Below are positions 44,185 to 56,127 of a stretch of DNA of 64,000 nucleotides, piece by piece; position 1 is the first letter of the stretch; each line of letters starts with the position of its first letter. Source of the DNA: Monomorium pharaonis (Eukaryota; Arthropoda; Insecta; Hymenoptera; Formicidae); contig NC_050470.1 of assembly GCF_013373865.1 (NCBI RefSeq), positions 15,751,244 through 15,815,243 of the forward strand, read 5' to 3'. The notes beneath the pieces are model-generated. The model had not been told where the DNA came from. It did no database searches and was given only the letters and a program-made list of their open reading frames with translations. The translations under genes were made by a program, and so were the position numbers.

Positions 44185-44473
44185 ATGTACGTTGCAAACG
44201 CTGGACGCTCGGTGTATTACGGCTCTCTGCTGCGCGACGTTCTTCTTGGCAACCGTATTGTTTACGCGGACGCGCTCGTCAGATTTGATCCGGAGCTGTC
44301 AACTCATACGGACGTGTTCTGTTTCTGTTCCCGTCCTGTTTTATGTATTCACGGTTACAATAAAAGAGTTTTTTCCGAGCGGCGTCTTCCTTTCATTTCG
44401 TGCGGGAGTGCGCGAGTGAGTGTGAGAGAGTGATTGAGAGACGTAGAGGCGGTCTCGCTGGGCGAGTGCAACA
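44185..44473 (+). repeat. gypsy-like 5' LTR
   Basis: GC-richer block ending GTGCAACA, with CAATAAAAG at about 44360, followed by TTTTGGGGTTTCGTCCGAG, a plausible primer-binding site. The left edge (near TGTACGTTGC) is approximate. ORFs across it are spurious. Confidence 0.6.
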
Positions 44474-44834
44474 TTTTGGGGTTTCGTCCGAGCAACACTT
44501 AACGAGCAATAAGTTTCGGACGGAAGGGATACTAACGAGGACTCCGACACGAATCAACCCGAGTGTCACGCCTATGGAAGAGGAGACTGGAATGCCTGTC
44601 ACTAGGAAGCACGCTCGGGAACAGACTTCGGAGTCTGTGTCGACGGAGGCCGGGAGGCCGCGACACTGCGAGCCGTTCTCGAACTCCGGCAATTACGTGA
44701 AGAGCGCGATGAGCAAGCTCGCAGAGAGACGGAGCTCTCGGCAAACCCGAGTAGAAAATAGTTAGGGAAATCCTTATGTAGCATAAGGCCCCAATGAGGA
44801 TTTAATAAGGATGCCATAAAAAGGACTACCTTAA

Positions 44835-46046
44835 GGGGTTACACCAACCTAGCGGGAAAAAAAATTCGATTTTTTTATTACATTTTCGTGAAGCTTCAAG
44901 TTTCGAGAATATATCCTGAAAGTTTTATGTTGATATCTGAAAAAATGCCAGAATTACAGAGAGTTGAGTAAAACAAGATCGAGCGTTCGAGTGCTCGAAT
45001 TGGAGCAATATCAACATAAATCGCCACTGGACGATGATGTGATTAAAGCCATTTGTCCAATATTTGAAAACAACTTTCTAGTGATAATTTACTGGAGAAA
45101 TGCGTCGGTGGATTTACGCAAAACGTTAACGAAAGTTTCAACAATCTGATTTGGCGCATAGCGCCAAAAGTGCAGCACAGCGGTGCACACGTTGTGCAAA
45201 TTGCTGCCAATATTGCTGCATACACATTTAATGAAGATGCTGCCGCATATTTATTAATGATAATAAAAGAATAGTGCTGCATATTGCGAAAATCAAGACC
45301 GAGCGCGCATCGATGTGGCCGAAGTACGAGCGCAGAAGGCGACGCGCGAAGAAAGGATTGCTCGCCGTCAACAGAAGTCTTCACAGAGCGCTGCTGTTAT
45401 TGATGTGGAAGGAATCTCATATGGCCCCAGAATTGCCAACTAGAGGTAAAGTGCAAAATTCGGCTATTAACAATAGTAGAACTAAACTTGAAACTTTAAA
45501 CGCGTTTTTCTCAAAACATGGTTTTCAAAGTCGGTGACCACCAGATCTCAAAAACTAATCGATGGATCGTTTTCAAATTTTTACACAATACTTTTAGAAA
45601 CATTCTTTTGTCGGTGACGATCTAGTTTTTTTTATCGATCTTCATTAAAAATTAAAAAAATGAAAAAGACAAAAATTTTTCGTTTTTTTTTAAATTTTAA
45701 CTTCAACTCATCGCCATTTTGTAACAAACGATAAAATCGACAATCGGCGATCGTCACCGACAAACCACTACTGTTAACTTAAAAACACTATTTTGTTTTT
45801 TTGTTTCAGATGGATCGTTTAGACGAAACAGTGGTCACCGCAAAATGCGTTTTTCCAAACCTCAATGTGTGTCAGTGGCCATATTTCTGCTTTCCGTCGC
45901 CATTGTTTAATAAAAAAATTTTTTTATATTGTCGAAACATAAGTCAATAATCACCCAAAATTTCATTTAATTCCCACTACCCGTTTAGGAGGAATAAAAT
46001 ATCAAAGTTAGGCCTGTTTTTCGACCGTCTAGGTTGGTGTAACCCC
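44835..46046 (+). mobile_element. 1212-bp TTAA-flanked element with 18-bp termini
   Basis: Perfect termini GGGGTTACACCAACCTAG and complement, flanked by TTAA (44831-44834, 46047-46050). It holds a transposase remnant at 44960-45470. The flanks suit piggyBac, but the coding sequence looks Mutator-like. Confidence 0.75.
44960..45470 (+). pseudogene. Mutator-like transposase C-terminal remnant
   Basis: Read in changing frames: SPLDDDVIKAICPIFE, GGFTQNVNESFNNLIW, RIAPKVQHSGAHVVQIAAN, FNEDAAAYLL and RAQKATREERIARRQQ, ending VEGISYGPRIAN. The TQNxNESFNxxIW pattern is characteristic of a Mutator-like transposase C-terminal domain common in arthropods. The catalytic DDE region upstream is missing, and at least two frame changes are present. 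Confidence 0.55.
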
Positions 46047-46130
46047 TTAATATTACTACATCAGGGCCTTATAAAGTATTATTATAAGGATGCCTTATAA
46101 GGATGCCTTAAACTTACTGACAAGGGAACC

Positions 46131-46860
46131 TCGCAAACCCGAAAATTCTTATTTTAATGAAACTTGGCATAAATGTAGAAGGGGTAAATACATAAATTTA
46201 GAAATTAAAAGTTGGTGCTTATAAACGGTTTAAAGGCTTGAAACCACCCTTCAAAAATGTTGAGTTTTTGTCTTTTCTCGATATATCTCGTAAACTAAAC
46301 AAACTATTAAAAAATGTTTCATACAAAAGTTTTACAGTATAAATACCTCTATTTAACTATGCTATTTATTTAAAAAAAATTTTTTTTTCAAAAACAATTT
46401 TTTTTTCTTTAAAAAAAATTTTTTTTTTAAATTTTTTTTTTTTTGAAAAAAAATAGCATAGTTAAATAGAAGTATTTATGCCGCAAAACTTTTGTATGAA
46501 ACATTTTTTTATATTTTGTTTAGTTTACGAGATATATCGAGAAAATGTAAAAATGTCTCAACTTTGAAGTGTGGTTTCACCCCTTCAAACCGTTTTTGAA
46601 CCAAAATAAAACATTTCTAAATTAATATATTTACTCCTTCTACATTTATGCCAAGTTTCATTAAAATTAGAAAATTTTTCGTTTGGGCTTATAAACGGTT
46701 TGAAGGAGTGAAACTACCCTTCAAAGGTTGAGATATTTTTACCTTTTCTCGATATATCTCGTAAACTAAACAAAATATAAAAAAATGTTTCATACAAAAG
46801 TTTTACAGCATAAATACCTCCATTTAACTACGCTGTTTATTTTTCGAAAAAAAAATTTTT
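46131..46860. repeat. family E repeat in three alternating orientations
   Basis: Forward (46131-46400), inverted (46440-46690), forward (46691-46860) modules share TTTCATACAAAAGTTTTACA, CGATATATCTCGTAAACTAA and ATTTAACTATGC. The start CAAGGGAACCTCGC recurs at 49904 and 63374. Confidence 0.8.
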
Positions 46861-48063
46861 TTTAAATTAAGATAAATTTTTAATAAAATTGACTTTTATG
46901 TATATAGCATTTATAAAGTAATTATACTATCTTATACTACGTTTTATTTATATCATCTATGTGTATATTATATATGTTATATATTATCTACGTTATAATA
47001 CTATACATTTATATTATCTGCATCCTTGTATGTATTAGTTTTTATCTAACAGTTGCGCAATATTAGTAGTCACGTTGCTTTCACACAGTGTTCATTCTCT
47101 CTACGTCACATATTTCACATTCAAGTTTTATATTCGTCATATCACGGTATGTATCATATATGAAATCACGTATTAATAAAAGTTTGGTATCTTTATTAAT
47201 GGTGTTACGCGACCACATATCGCGCACTTCGGATAGCATCTTTCGACATGTGACATATTGTACATATAAGTAATTCTAGAAAAATATTAATATACAGATA
47301 AAGAAGTGTATTAATAAGTATAATATGTTGAAAAGGAACAAGCTGGCCAGCGACCCGGGTAGGGAGGTCAGGTGAGCAGAAAGGTAAGAAAAATGTTCAG
47401 GTGAGCCGAGAAAAGGGAACGCTCGAGAAAGCTAGAGAGAAAGCTAGACCTTGAAGACAGCTATGATGCGTCCCATGATGCGACCGACCTAGTCGAATAC
47501 CAAATTCAAAAAGCCACGATTAGCTAACTCGGACTCCGAAACTCGAAAGCTCGTGCAACCCCCTCCCACGCGCATGTGGATAGAGGTGGGAACGCTCGAC
47601 TGGCCTATTGGATATGCGGCTCAGGTGGGGATAGGTACGCACGGGGAGAAAAGGTAAGCGCGGCTACGAAGATCCGCACAAAGCGGAAAGCGCGACAACC
47701 GCTATATGTATACAAAGCGAGTCTGGCAATAAATGTAGGTATAGCGAACAACAGATATGGATAGAGGTATAGTAGAATACAGATATAAAGAGCGTGCTAA
47801 AGGGAAATATGGACAAACAGAGAGCGCAATAAGACAATGTAGATCGGATGGGACAGATGAGGACAGATGGAAACACCATAGAAAGAGCTTTGCGGAAACG
47901 GCACGGACAGAGGAATTGTAAACAGTTGAAGTCAAGATCTTCAACAGTATGCATTGAAATATAATATTATTCGATAAAATACAACTTGTAACTAGCTCGT
48001 TAAAATGAAAAAAACCGGCTAAAACTCACAAACTATTTTAAATACCAGTTGTTGTTAAAAATT
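46861..48063. other. unassigned part of the composite element
   Basis: AT-rich to 47330, then a GC-richer block (47330-47900) with purine-rich character like the LINE at 50.1 kb, but no recognisable protein. Confidence 0.35.
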
Positions 48064-48590
48064 ACTTGTTGTAGAATACTATCCCAACATTCTACAAAAA
48101 AAAAATATGACGATTGTACCAAAAGCATATCATATTTAAAAAATATCATATTAAAAAAAAATACATATTTTGTTTTTTTAAGTACCTTCCACTGATTTTA
48201 TTGATTAAAAAAAAATTGGTGTTGTAGAATACTATCCCAACATTCCACAAAAAAAATATGACGATTGTACCAAAAGCATATCATATTTAAAAAATATCAT
48301 ATTAAAAAAAAATATTTTGTTTTTTTAAGTACCTTTCACTGATTTTATTGATTAAAAAAAAATTGGTGTTGTAGAATACTATCCCAACATTCCACAAAAA
48401 AAATATGACGATTGTACCAAAAGCATATCATATTTTTAAAAACTTAAAAAGAATACTTTATTTTTTATGGGTATCTGTTACCCACTATATTGCTTTGAAA
48501 AAAATATGTCTTGTAGGAAACTGTTCCAAGATTCTACAAAAAAAAATTCGTAATTGTACCAGAAGGTTATCGGGACTAAAAAAAATCAGG
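48064..48590. repeat. ~147-bp tandem repeat, 3.5 copies
   Basis: Units begin GTTGTAGAATACTATCCCAA at 48068, 48221 and 48368; a diverged unit starts near 48508. All carry ATGACGATTGTACCAAAAGC. Confidence 0.88.
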
Positions 48591-49113
48591 AATATTTATT
48601 TATTTTTTTAATCAATGTTTTTGTCATCAGAAACCCTCCCCGGATTTTTTATAAATGTATTTCAATGATGTCTGCAACATATTAAAATTTCATCAAAATC
48701 GATTAAGTCAATCAAAAGATACGAATTATTTTCGGAAGTTCTATTTTTGTTATTTACACAAAAATGGTTCAATAAAAAGGACTAATATTTGGCTAAATTG
48801 TAAGTAACACTGATAGCAATCAAAGCAAAAAAAAATGAGCACGATCCGTGCAGATTGCCCCCTTCTTATCCGGCTACGGTCTTTTTATTTTTATTACATC
48901 CCTTATCAGAGCCAATTGGGGGTTGTCAGATCTGGCCCGAATACGGCATACTTAGATTTTCTTATAAAACCCTGTTAATATTTGTTTATAGGGCCCTGAT
49001 AATTTTTCCTTTAAGGTGCTCTTAAACCACTTTCACTTCCTTTTCAGGCCCTACTTATATATCCTTACTAGGGCCTGATTAATTTTAAGGAAGCCTTATC
49101 GGTGCCCTATTAC
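48591..49113. other. right subterminal part of the composite element
   Basis: Contains repeated AGGGCC(C)TGAT and AAGG motifs close to the right terminus; no gene. Confidence 0.45.
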
Positions 49114-49902
49114 ATTTTCTACTCGGGAAGCTACAGCAAAACGAGAAAGAACATTTCCGACTACGAGGAAACTAGATAAGTCAATCTGTTGTTAGAGCGT
49201 ACGGAGATTCGGGCTTGCGAAACGTGGTAGAGGAGGCCGCAAATACAGAGTGCGAATTCGGTTTTAAATTAAAGCCGGATACTTTCGATGAGTCGGCCCC
49301 GTTACGGGAATTCTTTGCTCAGTTCAATTTAATCGCGTCTGTAAATCGGTGGAGTGATTCGGTCAAGATTGTCACGCTTGCGTCTTGTTTGTGGTGGAAA
49401 GCGCGTTTCGGGCTCGAGACAGAAGGTTAGCATAGATAATCTCACGGAGTTGAAATCAAAGCTTGAGTTACGGTTCGGGGAGGGGCATTTATCTCAGAAT
49501 TTTTATACTCAATTTACGAACCGGAAGCAGAGATTTGGGGAAGATTTGGCCGCGCTGGGTTTGGAGCTAGAAAGATTCTCGCGTCTCGCTTACCCCGAAT
49601 GTCCGTACGTAGTTCTCAATAAAATCGCCTGTGCGCAATTTATTTCTGCAATTTCTGACTTAAAGATTATTCAGGGGGAGAGTTTCATAAGGAGAGAAAA
49701 TTTTAATAAGAATTTTTTGAAGAGGGGGGAGCGCACAGGGAAGAGGAGGGTGTGGAAGAAAAAGAAAGCGGGAAGGAAGGGGGAGTTCCAAAAGGAAATT
49801 CGCGTGGCGGCAAATTTAGCGCCTATCGCAGGGAGTGTTGAATTTGTGGGAAGGTCGGGCATTTCCGCTCCGATTGTCTTAGCGAAAAGGGAAACACGGT
49901 TT

Positions 49903-50088
49903 ACAAGGGAACCTCGCGAACCCGAAAATTCTGATTCTAATGAAATTTGGCATAAATGTAGAGTGGGGTAAATACATGAATTTAGACATTTTTAACCACC
50001 CTTCAAAGTTGAGACATTTTTGCGTTTTCTCGATATATTTCGCAAACTAAACAAAATATAAAAAAATGTTTCATACAAAATATAACAA
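49903..50088 (+). repeat. family E repeat, short copy in gypsy gag
   Basis: Begins ACAAGGGAACCTCGCGAACC and stops at TTTCATACAAAA; 5' part only. It truncates the gypsy zinc knuckle region. Confidence 0.78.
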
Positions 50089-52022
50089 AATAACAGGAAG
50101 AGTGACGAAGAAAAATGAAGGGAGGAAGAGCGATGAAAGGGGAGACAAGCAATGCGGGGGAGAAGAGAGAAATGTTGGAGGAATTAAGAAGAATAAGGGA
50201 GAGCGTGGAATGGTTAGTAGTGCTGTGGGAGACGGAGAGAGAGGACAGGAGAAGAGAAACCAATGGTGGACAGGTGGTGACGGAAGGGGAGGTCAGTGTG
50301 GAGGACAGCAAGGAAGGAGTGATGGCAGAGAATAAGGAGAAGGAGGAGATGGAGAGAGCAAATGTACAAGTGGAAAGGAAGGACAAGTGGAAAGAGAGGA
50401 GAGGTCAGCCGGATGAGAAGCAAGGAGGAGAAAAGGGGACAAGAAGAAGCAAGCAGAATGAAGAAGGGGGAAAGAGAAGGGAAAGGATAAAGAAGAGAGA
50501 AGGGACCGGAGAGGTTAAGAGAAATGGTGGGAGATGTTGAAGGAAAAGGGAGAGAGAGAAATTACTTGTGGTGAGAACACCGAAGAGGGCAAAAAAGTGA
50601 AGACCGGAGAGAAAATGGGAAGGACGAGGAGGTCGGAAAAGAAGGGGAGGGAGACATCAAGACGAGAGGACAAGGAGGAGGAGAAGGGCGATAGGTGTCG
50701 AGAAGCAGCGAAATGGACAGAGGAAGGAGGCGCGATGCAGAATGAGAGAGGCGAGCTGGTGCTCAGACAAGAGGAGCGAAAGGGTATAGGAAAGCAAGGA
50801 GGAGACAAGCAAAGAAACGAGAAGGACAGCAAAGAAGCAGGGAGCGAGGAGATGGAGAAGGGGGAAAGAAGAGTAGTGAAGGGGGAGAGATGAGAGGAGA
50901 GAGCGCGGAGAAAGGAGAAGGGGGAAAAGGGGGAGGAGTGTGTGGAGGAGGATGGAGAAAAACATTGGAGGAGAAGGAGAGAAAAAACAGTGAAGGGGAT
51001 TGGGGGAGGAGGAGAGGTTAAAGCTAGTGGAGAGGAGAATGAGGAACGTCTGGTGGAGGGGAGTGGAGAGGGAGGACGCGGAGGAGAGGGAGGAGTTCGT
51101 GAGGGGGTTATGAAAAAAAATTAAGGAGAGAAGTGGAGGTGGGTAAAATAATGGAAAGAGCCGGGGACGGAGGGGTAGTGGTGTTCGTAGAAAAAAATGA
51201 GGAGGTTGATAGACAGAGAAAAGTTATTGGGTAGAAGTGAGGAATAAGTGGGGCATAGGGATAGATGAGGATTTAACGTGGGTGGGGAGAAAGGTAAGAT
51301 GGAGAATGTTGAAGAGAGCAAGGGAGGAGAGAAGACTAGGGAAAAAGGTGGTGTTAGGGAACAGAAGTATGTGGGTGGACGGGAAGGAATGGGGATGGGA
51401 CGAGGAAAGGAAGGATGGTGGGAGGAGTCTGGAAGGGAGAGAGGAGGAGAAAGAGGAGGAAAGAGAGAAGGGGTGGGAGAAGAGGAAGAAGAGGGTGAGG
51501 AGATGAGGTCTTGGGAAGAGAAGGGTAAGAAGAGTGTATGTGAAAATCGACTGATACAAGTTTGGAACGTTATAGACGACAAAGAGGATGGCAAAGGTGG
51601 ATGATGGTCAGAGGAGGAGAAGGAGAGGGCGGTGGATAACGAAATGGAAGGAGTAGGAGGTCGGTGAGAGCCAATGGCGGAATCAAGGAGGATAGAAAGC
51701 AAGAGAGGTGAGAGAACGAAGAAAGGAGAGGAGAGACAAGAAGACGGAGGAAAGGAGAGTTTAAGAAAGAAATAGACGAAGGACGAGAAAACTGGAAGAA
51801 GGAGGGTGAAAAGAAGAAAGAAAAGGGGACGAAACGGGGAGAGAAGAAAAGGGGGATTTTGGGATTTAGAGTGGTCGAGAAGGAAAGTAAATATTATACA
51901 GACGCGTAGGGAGTCTGTAAATTATATTTTGTATTAAATGTTGATATGTTGGTATATGACACATGATGTATGACATTTGTTGAGACTGCAAACCCCGAGG
52001 GGACATAAATAAATATCTATCT
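50089..52022 (+). mobile_element. purine-rich LINE remnant
   Basis: Nearly 1.8 kb with a strong G+A excess on the plus strand. 50115-50540 encodes a Glu/Arg/Lys-rich, coiled-coil-like protein (LEELRRIRESVEWLVVLWE) of ORF1 type. Beyond 51200 comes VEVRNKWGIGIDEDLTWVGR and further charged sequence. The end, CCCCGAGGGGACATAAATAA followed by TATC repeats, resembles a LINE 3' terminus. The endonuclease and RT core are not recognised, so it is internally deleted. Minus-strand ORFs of Ser/Pro/Leu are shadows of the purine bias. Confidence 0.55.
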
Positions 52023-52921
52023 ATTTAGTTTTAGTCTTATAGTAGTTTTAGTAGTTTTAGTGTAGTGATAGTTTAGTGTAGTTTTTTGTTCTGTCATGGA
52101 CTAGTTTCTGGACTGAGGCATGCTTTCCCGGTGAGTGATTACTTTATTTTTCAACAAATAGTTTAGACTATTTGCATGTGCGCGTATCGTTCTTCATCAC
52201 GTTATTGCGCTCTTTAAATGATTATTATAAAATCATCGTTCTCTATCATACTTTGCGCGCTCTCGCTCTAACTCTCACACATTATACTATTCTCTCCCTT
52301 TTTCTCTTGTATTCCCGTGTGCTCCCGCTGTCACGCTCTTCCATACCCTTGTTTTCTCTCTTTTATATTCTCTCTTATACTCGCGTTCTCTTGCTCGCGT
52401 TCTCCACTATGTTATCATCGTTCTCTCTCATACTTTGTACGCTCTCGCTCTAACTCTCACTCATTGCGGTACTATCCTCTCTCTCTTTCTCTCATATTCT
52501 TATGCGCTCCCTTTTTCGCTCAGCTGTTTTTGGGGACTGTTACGAAACGTGCCTACGAAACGTGATCCTGGTGGTAGGAAGCGGTCGTGGACCCCAATTC
52601 CCCCTCTCCCGCTTCCAGGAAGGTCGCAGATCCGAAAATCCTGCGTCAGCAATTCTCGCACTGCGAGACCTTTGATCCGCGTGACGTCATAGCCTCCGCG
52701 CCTACAAGTACCCCCCCCCACACCCGCTCCCCCCTCGGAGCTTTGTACTTAAAACGCTCCTAGTATTAACTACTATTTGTATATTTTGTAAAGAAGTAAT
52801 TTACTAATATTGTAAATATTTTGTGTTATATACTCTCTATTATTTGTAATTATAATATTTAATTGTTCGAAGTAAAAATAATATGTTAAAATATGTGGTA
52901 ATATATACATACCCTCACCCA

Positions 52922-52927
<6 letters not shown>
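52023..52927. repeat. ~105-bp direct repeat and GC-rich promoter-like block
   Basis: 52226-52330 and 52418-52520 are direct copies (CGCTCTCGCTCTAACTCTCA). 52540-52735 is GC-richer with TGACGTCA (a CRE palindrome) at about 52682. It may be part of an unidentified retroelement LTR; no ORF is convincing. Confidence 0.5.
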
Positions 52928-52988
<61 letters not shown>

Positions 52989-52990
52989 CT
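52928..52990. repeat. (CT)n microsatellite
   Basis: About 27 CT units, then CT-rich DNA. Confidence 0.93.
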
Positions 52991-53184
52991 TTCTCTTTAA
53001 GTACTTAAAAAGATTCGAATGTACTTCATCTAAGTTCGTATATATTTGGAAGTAATATTGTTGTTTTTAGAGGTACTCATAAGCATTCGGACGTCTCGTA
53101 TCCATCGGATTCGAGACTGCTTAAATTTTTGTTTTTCTTTGAACCTACTTGTAGGATACTTCATTCTATTTCTAGTGACGGTAT

Positions 53185-53755
53185 GAAAAATGACAAAACG
53201 TGCTAAACAAATCAACTGAAATATTTCTTGTCACCCCATTGGAAAACAAAAACTGCATTACTATTAAAGTGCTGAAATCAGTGATTTTACGCAATAAAGT
53301 AACATGAAAGGGACTTTTAATGCATATGTAACAAAATAGTATTGTATGGTGAATCAACTATTGCCTTCGTAAGTACGTTCACCCGTGTTTACGAGTGCAT
53401 AAAAGGCATACCGTATTTTTGTTACTCGTGCGTCGATGTATGATCCCTTGAATGTCTTGAGTTCTCGCAAATTAACAGATCAAAGTTACATTCGCATAAA
53501 ACACCGATAATCGGTAGTGTTGGGTAATATCTGCGAGAGTTACTACATGCGTGTCGGAAGATGATGCGTCTGTGCATGCTAAAATGTGGCTAAAATAATC
53601 AAATGTGCTGAAAAAGTAGTGTTGAAAAGTTTTTCGTCACGATTTGTGCCATCTATTAAAGGACAAGAATTGTGCAAGAATATTAAAGCTTCTGCGATTT
53701 TACCCACCGAAAAGTGATACGAAAGGAACAACTTTCAACGCATATGTATTTAAAA
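53185..53755. repeat. diverged ~150-bp direct repeats
   Basis: 53185-53330 and 53595-53752 share GTGCT-AA, CAAGAA/CAAAAA, ATTAAAG, GCGATTTTAC and AACGCATATGTA in the same order. Origin unknown. Confidence 0.5.
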
Positions 53756-54494
53756 ATTTATTTTTTTTTGTAATTACTATTTATAATTAAAATTTTTACT
53801 GAAAAATTTTCATTTTTTAAGTAAAACACTTAAAACAATTAAAAAATTTAATTTTTTTAAAGAAAAATATCATGTTTAAATCTTTAAATATGTTTTTAAA
53901 AACATGCATTATTGCACGCATTTTTTCTTTAAAGTAACATATTTTAAAACTATCCAGCTAAATTTTTACTTAAAAATATTAAAAATTGAAAAAATTTTAA
54001 GTTTTTAAGTCATTTTTTACAGTTGTTTCATTTCTCTAATTTTTTCACTACTTAAAAATTAAAATTTCTTAACAAAACTGTATGTTCCTTATTTTAGAGT
54101 GTTTGAACTTTACTCAGTAATTCTTTTTGCATTAAAAAATTAAATAACTTGGTTGTAGTAAGCATTTGAAGACGTTGGGATCGATTCCACTCCATGTGAC
54201 TTTAATGAAATTCCGCCGACGTGTAACCTTTATGAGTTAATTATTAGTTTAATAACTTAATATTAATTTAATAATTGCAATTGGATTAATTTTTATCTTA
54301 AAACATTTGTTTATATGAATATGTTATAAAATTGTTATCAATTTTAAAATTATATTATGTTAAATATATCTTTTTTTCTCACAGTTCGCATTGACTTCAT
54401 TATACATAGCGTATAACATTTTAACGGTTGATTGTCATCTGGAAATTCTCCTTTCTGTATTCCCGCGACAGCTCCTATAAAGAAAAGACAATAT
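53756..54494. other. AT-rich DNA, no gene
   Basis: Homopolymer-rich to 54100; a B-box-like GGGATCGATTCC lies near 54178 without tRNA structure. Confidence 0.45.
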
Positions 54495-55570
54495 ATTCAT
54501 AATGTATTTTCAAGAGACAAGGTAATGTCTCACGCCAAATACGCAACCCGAGACCGCTCTGTATACTATACGCGAGTCGACGAGTTACGAGCATCTAAAT
54601 TTCTCGTATTAATAACGGCTGAACCGATCAAATTCTAACAAGGAATATATCACAAATGTCCAACCCTAATTTGATTCTTCTTGAAATAAGTTGTCAAATA
54701 GACAAATCTAAGAGACACGTATAATATTTTTTTATATGCAAAATGTTATATTTAGAGGGTAAAACACCACTTCGGAAAAAAAACAATTTTTTTCTTTCGG
54801 AGCGAATATCGATGAAAATATAAAAGATAAAACAAAAATTTTAAACAAAAGGTATACAGTTTAAAGAGTACTTTGAAGTTGTAAAAGAAAAAATATTTTT
54901 TAATTTTTTTGTTTAACAAAAACCCTTCATCCCTATTCTTTTAAATTCAAAAATAACTTTTTACCAAATTAAAGAATTTCTTTTCTTTAAGTTCAACCAC
55001 GTATATTAAAATTATGTTACGAATTATCATTTTTGAGAATTAATTATAAATGTTTCATGAATTTATAAAAAAAACTTTTAATTTGACGAAAAAAATTTTT
55101 TTAATTTGAAACAAAAATTGGGATGGGAGTGTTTTGTCAAACAAAAAAATTAAAAAAAATTTTCCTTTACAACTTTAATGTACTCTTGAAACTATACAAA
55201 TTTTATTTTAAAAGTTTTTCTAGCTTTTATATTATATCTTCTGACGTATTCGCTCCGAAAGAAAAAAACTTCTTTTTTTTTAAAGGGTGTTCCTTTTAAA
55301 CATAAAATTCCGCACACAAAAAAATGTGTGTCTCTTAGATTCGTATGTGTAACAATATATTTTAAGAAGAATTAAATTGGCGTCGGACACTTGTGACACT
55401 TTCCTTGTAAGTTTAATTGATAGCTTCGGTTTGATTTGTATAATAAAACTGTTCTCATTTTTTTTTACGAGCGGAAATATCGTGATGCAAAGTCCAAAAT
55501 GTAAATTTTTTATTCGACAAAAATTTCTTCGACGATATTAACACCATAAAAGCGCGAAAAATTGTTGTGC
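54495..55570. repeat. dispersed repeat family F, split copy
   Basis: Homologous to 2385-2690, with the fold-back element 54638-55408 inserted in it. Confidence 0.6.
54638..55408. mobile_element. 771-bp fold-back element
   Basis: Ends ACAAGGAATATATCACAAAT and the complement of ACAAGGAAAGTGTCACAAGT; arms of ~330 bp include TTTCGGAGCGAATA and its complement. No ORF. Confidence 0.8.
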
Positions 55571-56082
55571 ATCTATGGGCATTGAAGCTATATGGCGCAC
55601 ATTGTTTTATTTTTGATTAACTGGTTCGATTTTGATAAAAATTGATACTTAAACCTATTCTTGGATCGCTAAGTGCGAACCAAATAAAAATAAAAACTTT
55701 TTTAACATTTATAAGTATCTGCATAATAGACAAATAATAAATCTAGTAGCAAAATATATTGGCATTATATTGGCTAATATTGGTTAAACATTGATTATAT
55801 TAGAAGTGCATTGGCCAATGCTTTCCCAATGTAACGCCAATATTGGTCATTAAATATTAGTTCCTAATTAGAATACAATTAATGTTAAAAATTGATAGGC
55901 CCAATATTGAACCAGTATTGAACTAATATTGTTGCAAATTGGCTAAATAAAACAAAGCGTCCACTTTACAGTATTGGACCAATATTGGAGATATAGTCTT
56001 TACGTTACTTTATAATACTGTGCCAATGTTTTTTGTTACTAGAGAAGTAATATTCTAAAAAAAGAAAACAAAATGACACACA

Positions 56083-56127
<45 letters not shown>

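Larger units (their letters stand above)
44746..49127. mobile_element. 4.4-kb composite DNA element inside gypsy gag
   Basis: The 14-bp termini CCCGAGTAGAAAAT and complement are perfect. Subterminal ATCAGGGCC, AAGGATGCC and TAGGGCCTGAT motifs repeat at both ends, marking the original element. Other repeats have entered it: 44835-46046, 46131-46860 and probably 48064-48590. No transposase clearly belonging to it was found. Confidence 0.68.
44574..49900 (+). pseudogene. gypsy-like gag, split by a 4.4-kb element
   Basis: The N-terminal part begins at ATG 44574 (MEEETGMPVTRKHARE) and runs to 44745; the rest resumes at 49128. The second part has a TAG at 49173, then DTFDESAPLREFFAQFN, an in-frame change near 49425, LKSKLELRFGEGHLSQ, RLAYPECPYVVLNKIACAQF, typical of gypsy gag. 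A zinc knuckle (ICGKVGHFRSDC, with a stop inside its first CxxC) lies at 49833-49880 in another frame. A second repeat cuts it at 49903. Protease and pol are absent. Gag would form the virus-like particle. Confidence 0.75.

Noticed and set aside
50003..51702. Long Ser/Leu/Pro-rich minus-strand ORFs up to 193 codons
   Set aside because: They are the complement of the purine-rich LINE strand; low-complexity translation with no family match.
54130..54205. tRNA or SINE from a B-box-like GGGATCGATTCC
   Set aside because: No pairing for T, anticodon or acceptor stems.
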